This document shows positions 57,112-64,000 of a stretch of DNA of 64,000 nt, one piece after another. The notes under the pieces were generated by a model. That model searched no databases. It saw nothing but the letters and a program-made list of their open reading frames with translations, and had not been told where the DNA came from. The stretch is taken from the NCBI RefSeq assembly GCF_021869535.1, contig NW_026262668.1, positions 25,363,732 through 25,427,731 on the forward strand, read 5' to 3'. This DNA is from Mytilus californianus. Lineage: Eukaryota > Mollusca > Bivalvia > Mytilida > Mytilidae. Each line of letters opens with the position of its first letter. Position 1 is the first letter of the stretch. A program made the translations under genes and the position numbers.

Positions 57112-57460
57112 AGAAGATGTGGTATGATTGCCAATGAGACAACTCTCCACAAGAGACCAAATATCAAAGAAATTAACAACTGTAGGTCGCCGTACGGCCT
57201 TCAACAATGAGAAAGCTATAAAAGGCCCCGAAATGACAAATGTAAAACAATTCAAACGAGAAAACTAACGGCCTAATTTATGTACAAAATAAAATAATGA
57301 ACAAAAAACAAATATGTTACACAGCAACAAACGACAACTACTGAATTACAGGCTCCTGACTTGGGACAGGCACATACAGAATGTGGCGGGGTTAAACTCG
57401 TTTGAAGGCGCAACCCTCCCCTAACCTGGGACAGTGGTGTAACAGTACAACATAAGAACA
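57112..57460 (+). repeat. Dispersed repeat M1, best-preserved copy
   Basis: AAGATGTGGTATGATTGCCA, GACAACTCTCCACAAGAGAC, CGCCGTACGGCCTTCAACAA, ATAAAAGGCCCCGAAATGAC, ACTAACGGCCTAATTTATG, CTCCTGACTTGGGACAGGCA, GGCGGGGTTAAAC, CCCTAACCTGGGACAGTGGT. Confidence 0.9.
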
Positions 57461-57667
57461 AACTATAAAAATGAGTTAAAAAAGGCTTAACTCATCAGAG
57501 TACACAGATCTGAGAGTACTCGCAGTTACTGACAGCTAGTTAAAATCCAATAACAACTAATAAAAAAAAAGTCATGCATCTAAGACTAAAATATCAATCA
57601 GTACACATCCAACATCCAATGGATTTAGAGCAAAGACGTCATAAACAGTCGGAGAAAAACACGACCT

Positions 57668-58145
57668 CAAAGCCCTTTAGGTATAAAACCACTAATTCAT
57701 AGCCCCATTGCTTCCTATGTTAAATTCTGCAATTTCAAGCATAAATGGCTACTTTGTCTTAAGTTCAAACAAAGTGGCAGTTATTTCATGTAAAAACTGT
57801 ACTTTATGCTGACTTGTGCTGAAAAAATCAACATACCTTTAATTGCATATTAGAGCGTACTGGTTCCCGGAAGTTTGATAGTGCAAAAACAGGAACTTCT
57901 GATCTGAACAACAGGCCAAATGAGCCCTCCTATTAAAATTTCCTATACTTCTTCATTATTCAAATAAAACTTTCAACAAGGGTTCTACAGTGATCCCAAG
58001 TCCCCAAGCTTTCATTTGATACTAAAACTTCCCACTATTGACAAAGATAAAGCTATGCGTAGGAACTATTTTGTTTAAAATATGTACTACTTTCTTGTAT
58101 GTTCTTTCCGACAGGGCCTGAATTAGTGGTTCTATACCTTTAAAA
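57668..58145. mobile_element. Possible MITE with ~24-bp inverted ends
   Basis: Left CTTTAGGTATAAAACCACTA ATTCA and right TGAATTAGTGGTTCTATACC TTTA are reverse complements with one mismatch and one small gap. No coding frame inside. It sits between two oppositely oriented M1 copies. Target duplication not resolved. Confidence 0.55.
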
Positions 58146-58475
58146 CCGATTTGTATAGTTTGTTCTTATGTTGTACTGTTACACCATTGTTCCAAGTTAG
58201 GGGAGGGTTTTGCGCCAGCAAACTAGTTTAACCCCGCCACATTCTGTATGTGCCTGTCCCAAGTCGCCTCTAACTCAGTGGTTGTCATTTGTTGTCGTAT
58301 CATTTTTGTTTTTCGTTTATTGTACATATATCAGGCCGTTAGTTTTCTCGTTTGAATCGTTTTACATTTGTTATTTCGGGACCTTTGTGTAGTTTACTAT
58401 GCGGTATGTGTTTTAGTCATTTTTGAAGGCTGTACGGGTACCTATAATAGTTGTTAACTTCTACGTCATTTGGTC
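58146..58475 (-). repeat. Dispersed repeat M1, inverted copy
   Basis: Reverse complement of M1: CCAAGTTAGGGGAGGGTTTT, GTTTAACCCCGCCACATTCT, TGTGCCTGTCCCAAGTC, AGGCCGTTAGTTTTCTCGTT, TTACATTTGTTATTTCGGGA and GAAGGCTGTACGG. The 60-codon frame at 58210 is the repeat. Confidence 0.85.
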
Positions 58476-59516
58476 TCTGGTACAATTTTTTATAGACAGT
58501 TAATTTCATCCTGTTCGGCCTACTATCTCGTGTTTTACTCTCAATTACCCGTCGGTTTCTGGATTGTTAACAAAATACAAAACAAGCTATTAAGAATACC
58601 GTTTGATATTTTGGGGAGGGGGAGGAGGCGGAAGGATTTTTTTATTTTCACATTTTTTCACACATTGATATCCTACGTGTTGATGGGTAAAATATTCATT
58701 GTACTCGGTTTTTGGTCAGGTTATTTATTTTCAGTTCCTATCAGGCCACAAAATTCAATTTCAAAATCTTCGTCCGCCACGGCCAGCATAGTAAATGGTT
58801 GTCCCCTAATAGATAGGCATTTTAACGGTTTTGAAAAGTATGAAGAATGCGTAATTTGAACAGCATGACACAGGAAAATTTTGACTTGTTGGATAATGGC
58901 TCAATTTTCCCTTTATGGACTCCTGAAAAAGTTGTTAAAAGGGAATTTTAACTACCATCTGTACACGAGAAATTAGTTTTACCGTCACAATTTCGACCGG
59001 ACGTGACAGTGATATCATTCAGCCAATCCGAAAAAGAAACTTGAACTTATTTCTATGCACAAATGTACTCTCTGGTGGAGGGTATGATTTGAAATCCATC
59101 TACTCAAAGCAGTTATTGGATCCACCCCTGGTAAGAACTGGTTATGGTCTGGATAAATGCACTTGTGGATGGTCATCACAATGTTTAAGAAAATTACGGT
59201 TCCATCTTAATATTTACTCCAAATTTCAAATTTGTAGCAGCTTGTATTTTTATTTAGTAAGTTTTTGATTTTGTAAGTCCCGAAATTAATGTATTTAATG
59301 TATTAGGGAACTCGGTTTATAATTGGACAATATCGATTCGTCCAAGATATAAATATGGCATAGTATTTCATATCCAAATATTATTAACAAAACAAACACA
59401 TATCAAATATCCGAGAAAAAATACTATATTTATATTCATGATATAAAATATAATGACATGCAGTATTTGAGTATTTTCTATTTACAAGGAAATTGTTTTG
59501 TACTAATAAAAATAAG
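58476..59516. other. Intergenic, no supported gene
   Basis: The 129-codon frame at 58470-58859 starts inside M1 and shows no domain or splice context; rejected as a gene. A minus-strand AATAAA at 59249-59254 could serve the amine oxidase gene. Confidence 0.45.
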
Positions 59517-59562
59517 TAGAGGTGGTATGGTTGCCATGGCAATGAGACAACTCTCTTGCATG
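59517..59562 (+). repeat. Dispersed repeat M1, short 5' scrap
   Basis: AGAGGTGGTATGGTTGCCAT, then GCAATGAGACAACTCTC. Confidence 0.7.
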
Positions 59563-59703
59563 TTACACTGTCATGTATAAAAAGGGTAGATATCCAAATG
59601 GAGGGAATAACTTGTCAAAATAAAAAAAAATAAGAAACCTAATAGACCTCATACATTCCCGTATTTCCCAATCTCTAAGGCACAATGATTACCTAACCCT
59701 GTT

Positions 59704-62046
59704 TTAGTTAGCATCATAAACTCTGCCATCATATGAAGCTGGCCCATTCTGTTTCTGTATACAATTAGAGTTATAACTTGTTCCAAATGTATTAAGATTT
59801 ATATCATTTGCTCCTTTTGGAGTAATATGAACTGCATTTGGAGACGACATACTTGGACACTCCGGAAAATAATTAAACGGTAACACAAAAAATCGCACCT
59901 GGGATCCTGCTGTGGTTGTGGATGGAATATCTTCTGTATGAGGAATGTGTAAAACACCTAATGTTACCCAGGCAACAAGATCTTTGTTTTCTAAACTTTC
60001 GTTATCTGAAATAAATTTCTCGAAATCAACGACAGGATTCCGTGGCCCGTTATTTGCATAGATAGATGTACTGGATATCTCATTATCTTTATATTTACTG
60101 ACTGCTAACGGAAATTTTGCCCATCGTGCGGCATTCGTTTCTGACGATTTCGATAACAGATACGGGGTTTTTCCATGGTTGAGTATTCGATAGGCTCTTT
60201 TGTGTTTGAATTCATTCTCAACCTGGTCGTTATAGAAAATGTCGTACCTTGCTTCATTTGCTGTTTTGTAGTTTGCTTCTTCTTCGGTTGATTTTTTGTT
60301 CAATTCGAATTTAAATTGTGTTTTATTAAAATCTGAATACCAAGGCGATTTAATTTTTTCAGTAGATATATCTAGAGTAGAATACATATTTGAACGACCA
60401 TTTATATCTAAATCTACTTTATAATGAAATAAATGCTGATGAATATTGGCCGTCATGAATGACGCCATTTTACTTCCGTATTGTAATTCATCGTCTAGCG
60501 GGAAAGCTGACTGCACATATCCTGTTGAATAAACTTGTACTTCTATGGCTCCATTCAAATGAAATATGTAATCAAATATGTAGTCATAGTTCCAGACGTT
60601 CGCAATAGATCTAACAACCAAACGATAATCGCCTAAACCACCATAATAATAATAGCTTCCATGAAAATCGGAAGCATAATGTCGTCTCAACGGTACCCCT
60701 GCATGTTCTTCAAATACGCAAATTCCTTTTTTTATTCGGAGAGGGTTTTCGGACTTTAAAAAGAAATCAACATCCAAAAATGTTGCAGTATCCGGACAAT
60801 CTACTCCGGCAACCAGTTCATTGATATACGCTCCTATAAACCAGGAAACGTCATAGTAGTTTGTTATGCCTTGGGCGGGTCCATACCCTGAGTAGAATAC
60901 ACATGCTTCCTGAAAAGATAGTTCATACGCAATACGTTCTTTCTGGAATTTAATATCAAATAATTGTACACCGGTTGAAGCCTTTGTGTTGATGTTGAAC
61001 TCCCAATGCATATAGGTAACATGTAATCCATCTATTTTGTATCTATGACCATCCGGTTCTATTAGCTTTGGTCCTTGTAATGGCACATTCATTTCACTTT
61101 TCCCTCGCCTTTTGTACGTTGAATATAGATTTTGTTCTGATGTAGGTGTAGGTATTTTCAGTTTCTTTATATTTCCCTTTTTATAATCCTCGAGTAATAG
61201 TTCAGGAGATGCTCTCATTTGACCATTGTAAACTATTTGAAGAATGTTCCAATCTGAAAATGTTCGATGCGCATGATCGATTTGGATTTCAAGTCCTAGT
61301 GGATGAAGATATAATCCTTCAACCGCTCTAAAGCCCCAAAACCATGTATTTCTTTCGTTATCATTTATGCCGCGTGGAGCTACATCATAAAATTGCATAC
61401 AATTTTCGCCAGGCGTGCAGTTGTGGTAGGCTAGCCCATAGCTTTCTGTTAGAAGGGGATACAATGTTTCGGTGGCTTTTTTGATAATTCCAAAAAGACG
61501 CCCGTATTCTGGATCGTCCATAGGCCTGAAATTGAAAGGGATAGGATGAGGATTAACTTTTCTGTGATATGTTGGACAACGAAGAGGGCTTACTTCGTAT
61601 TCCTCTACTACCCCGGTAGATAAATCTCCTCTAATCACAACTACAAGCGCTTTTCTCTCAGGTTGTATCATGCCATGATCCAGATGTTCAATGACTTTGT
61701 CTTTTGGGGGTAAGAGTAAGTCAATCATAAAAATGTAAGCATTCCGCGGCGTTCCTTTGCTTGTGGGAACAAGACTTAAATTGGTCTTGGTGAACATATA
61801 CACTTTCACTGCTTCATATTCTGTTGGTGTTAGTCCATCGAATACAGAAGGATTTTCGAAGTCTCTCGGCAGTACGGTATATCCATTATCACAAATTTCC
61901 ATCTTGTCACGTGACAAAAACACTGCTAAAATGATGATACACACTGCCAGCAGAAGTACAACGGCTGATAGCATCGCCAGCTGGAAAATCCGAATTTTAC
62001 CCTTATCGTCCACTTCTTTTGTCTTAGGTGGCATGTTAGCTGACAT
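59704..62046 (-). CDS. Membrane-anchored copper amine oxidase (primary-amine / diamine oxidase family)
   Basis: Oxidises primary amines to aldehydes with release of ammonia and hydrogen peroxide, using copper and a topaquinone cofactor made from a tyrosine. 780 residues, close to vertebrate AOC proteins (about 750-760). Residues 24-45 are one hydrophobic segment after a short charged N-terminus: a signal-anchor, so a type II ecto-enzyme is expected. N2/N3 domains span roughly 60-300 and the catalytic beta-sandwich about 310-750. Active-site residues seen: candidate catalytic base D399 in NYYDVSWFIGAY, cofactor Tyr487 in VWNYDYIFDY, copper ligands H536 and H538 (IHQHLFH) and H700 (LHIPHTEDIP). 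Cys417 and Cys443 match a conserved disulphide spacing. Possible N-glycosylation sites include NLS at 88, NCT at 209 and NKT at 574. The residue four before the cofactor Tyr is Asn, not the usual Thr. Coding is in one exon; an acceptor-like ATATTTGCAG ends just upstream (62061), so a 5' non-coding exon is likely. Substrate (histamine, polyamines, monoamines) cannot be told. Confidence 0.95.
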   Translation of the reverse strand: MSANMPPKTKEVDDKGKIRIFQLAMLSAVVLLLAVCIIILAVFLSRDKMEICDNGYTVLPRDFENPSVFDGLTPTEYEAVKVYMFTKTNLSLVPTSKGTPRNAYIFMIDLLLPPKDKVIEHLDHGMIQPERKALVVVIRGDLSTGVVEEYEVSPLRCPTYHRKVNPHPIPFNFRPMDDPEYGRLFGIIKKATETLYPLLTESYGLAYHNCTPGENCMQFYDVAPRGINDNERNTWFWGFRAVEGLYLHPLGLEIQIDHAHRTFSDWNILQIVYNGQMRASPELLLEDYKKGNIKKLKIPTPTSEQNLYSTYKRRGKSEMNVPLQGPKLIEPDGHRYKIDGLHVTYMHWEFNINTKASTGVQLFDIKFQKERIAYELSFQEACVFYSGYGPAQGITNYYDVSWFIGAYINELVAGVDCPDTATFLDVDFFLKSENPLRIKKGICVFEEHAGVPLRRHYASDFHGSYYYYGGLGDYRLVVRSIANVWNYDYIFDYIFHLNGAIEVQVYSTGYVQSAFPLDDELQYGSKMASFMTANIHQHLFHYKVDLDINGRSNMYSTLDISTEKIKSPWYSDFNKTQFKFELNKKSTEEEANYKTANEARYDIFYNDQVENEFKHKRAYRILNHGKTPYLLSKSSETNAARWAKFPLAVSKYKDNEISSTSIYANNGPRNPVVDFEKFISDNESLENKDLVAWVTLGVLHIPHTEDIPSTTTAGSQVRFFVLPFNYFPECPSMSSPNAVHITPKGANDINLNTFGTSYNSNCIQKQNGPASYDGRVYDAN

Positions 62047-62060
62047 TTTGAAATATTTTC

Positions 62061-62075
62061 CTGCAAATATACAGA
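62061..62075 (-). promoter_or_regulatory. Likely 3' splice site upstream of the amine oxidase start
   Basis: The minus strand reads CTGTATATTTGCAG then GAAAATATTTCAAAATGTC: a pyrimidine-containing tract and CAG 14 bases before the start codon, implying a spliced 5' UTR. The partner exon was not identified. Confidence 0.45.
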
Positions 62076-64000
62076 TATATCAATCATTTAATCATATCTT
62101 TTTTTGATTTAAAAATATTCAGTGGCATTTGTAGCAGACCAAGATTACTCTGACGACTGAAAGCCATTTCGAACTTGCTGGAGACCCGAAAAGTTTCAAC
62201 TAGAGGCTCAAAGGGGTCTATATCATTCACCTAGCATTTTTGCATAAAATTGATACACTGCAATATTTCGACTTCTTAGACCACTCGACCATCGAGGCCC
62301 CATGTACACCAAAAGGTTGTACGATTAAAAGTTAACCCGATGACAGAAAAGAAGCCAGTCTTTTTTTGCCCCACGATTTTACCTCCACAGTAGATTCCGC
62401 GTGCTTAATTGTTCAGCATAAACGTTTTCCTATAAGATTTTAAAATCATTGTGAATTGAAACCATGCAATTATTTTGTTTTTCATTAACTACAGTTTAAT
62501 TTTTAGATACTAATTATGTGTGTGCATCCCTGATAATTGGTGCTAATTTGTTGCATATAATTTTCGTCAATGTATTCACTATTAAAACTTGTGGAGTATG
62601 ATATATATCTATGATAATTAATTGATAGACTTAGTTTCAGTTTAAACTTAATAATTTAACTGGAATATTCCCTTATTCTGATGGTAACTATAAATGAATT
62701 AAATATTTTGACATTTTGTTTAATTATCTTTCTGCTTTATGACCACTATATTTCCAACCTAAAATAACTATTTTTAAGAGAAATATCGTTTTGTTTAATT
62801 TCTTCTTGCTTTCCGGCATTTGCTCAGGCTATGATGGAAATAAAAAATCTCACGTTGTAAACTTTCAGAAATAATCAGTTTTTTCTGGTACATAATACAT
62901 TGTCAGTATACTATTCCCAGGTTTATTGTCACAATGCACAATAGCACGTTGTATTAAATACTACACACACAAAGCGTACAACTTGAGGACCGTCTCAAAA
63001 CATAAATTATGTAATTGTGTTATCATTATACGTGATATTTAATAAACATTCTTCACATGTGTTATGTCAAACGGCAAATAGGTTGGAATTAATGAATGAA
63101 TTTTTTAACGCAATCTAGTTTTTACTTTCCGATCTAAAAATTGAACTTTGACTGTTGAAATCTGGGAACAGTATATCTATTTATGTTCCTGTTGAAATAT
63201 ACAATGTTATGTGGTAGCCTATCCATAGAGGGACCGTTTCAAAGACATCGTTAACTACCTGTATAAATGATCGAAAATTTTCGAGACGTTCCGAGAATCT
63301 TGTTTCCGAGGTTATCGAATGGCCCATAGACACTACCAAAACTCTCCAATATATAGGGGTGAATCACGCATAAAAGTACGTTCACTTTCAGTTGCTTGAT
63401 TTACTGGGATTTTTACTGCTAAATAAAATTAAATGGGGATTTTATTCCCCGAGTTTGTATCTGTGTGGACCTTAATTGGAGAGCCATACCAGGACTGTTG
63501 TTTATTTTCTAATAAAACAATAAATCTTAGCGTTAAGCTTTAATATGTTTAATTTAGTCCCACTGCGAAAACATGGTCATCGCTGAGGAAATTAACTACA
63601 TGCTTATTATTACTTTGATAATATTTATGAGAAGAATAATCAACACGTCCTCTACTGCAATAAATGTTTGGATTAGAAGATTTTGTTTCTTTGAATATTG
63701 AACATGCATTTATCGTTATAATTAATTGACTATATATTCATGAATGGAAGTTTAGCAAAAAAAATCCAGATTTTATGTATACCAAGTGATTTGCCATAAT
63801 GTTGTTTATAAAGTGCTAATATAAAAAAAATTACATATATATAGGTCATCAAGCTTGTGTTCAAGCTACAGTTTGTGAAAAGTTGACACATGTTGTAAGG
63901 ATCATAGAGGGAAAACCATTAACATGTAAAAAGAAATAAGACTAATTGAAAGAATTTTTAAATGATGATGATGATGATGATGATCAATTAGCTGTTTAAC
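62076..64000. other. Upstream of the amine oxidase gene, no further gene seen
   Basis: AT-rich. 62195-62310 carries AACTAGAGGCTCAAAGGGGT and TAGACCACTCGACCATCGAG, pieces I associate with bivalve dispersed repeats (compare AACTAGATGCTCTAAAGAGC at 40311). The window closes with an eight-unit ATG/GAT microsatellite at 63961-63984. The non-coding first exon and promoter of the oxidase may lie here but cannot be fixed by eye. Confidence 0.45.

Noticed and set aside
58470..58859. 129-codon frame beside the amine oxidase gene
   Set aside because: Begins in an inverted M1 repeat, no domain, no signal peptide logic and no splice sites.
61757..62107. 116-codon plus-strand frame
   Set aside because: Antisense shadow of the amine oxidase N-terminus.

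Overview
This is an AT-rich piece of a bivalve nuclear genome, almost certainly a mussel (Mytilus or a close relative). The support is introns with GT-AG borders, several dispersed repeat families that I recognise from mussel DNA (for example copies opening with GATGTGGTATGATTGCCAAT), many molluscan 150-160 bp tandem arrays, and protein-coding exons widely separated by transposon debris. There are no bacterial operons, rRNA genes or CRISPR arrays, and I found no convincing tRNA gene.

Three host genes can be supported. (1) SURF6 (nucleolar ribosome-biogenesis protein), + strand, four coding exons between 32617 and 38326, 476 aa. (2) A small spliced gene, + strand, 53925-56717, with a TATA box, a non-coding first exon, a signal-peptide exon and a final exon. 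It encodes a 75-aa precursor of a strongly cationic, Trp-containing, cysteine-rich secreted peptide. It resembles an antimicrobial-peptide gene, but I cannot assign it to a named mussel family. It is the best candidate here for something undescribed. (3) A membrane-anchored copper amine oxidase, - strand, 59704-62046, 780 aa in one coding exon, with the topaquinone tyrosine, copper histidines and catalytic aspartate all visible.

The rest is mostly mobile and repetitive DNA. 1-8 kb: an RNase H-like retroelement scrap and the 3' end of a broken Ty3/gypsy-type element. 9-15 kb: two pairs of local segmental duplications, a 22-unit palindromic array and a hairpin-like repeat. 16-25 kb: two opposed copies of a reverse-transcriptase retroelement tail, and a 2.17-kb terminal-inverted-repeat transposon cleanly inserted into an older tandem array. 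24.7-28.9 kb: LINE fragments. 29.9-32.1 kb: two related MITEs, one of which interrupts a long near-perfect palindrome just upstream of SURF6. 38.8-47.8 kb: stacked tandem arrays and two copies of a composite repeat whose 3' module also borders the array at 12 kb. 49-59 kb: mussel dispersed repeats around the small peptide gene.

The three host genes show no sign of acting together; their proximity looks incidental. All calls come from reading the sequence. Names of repeat families are local labels: M1 and M2 are dispersed repeats, RE2 is the reverse-transcriptase element and COMP is the composite tandem element.
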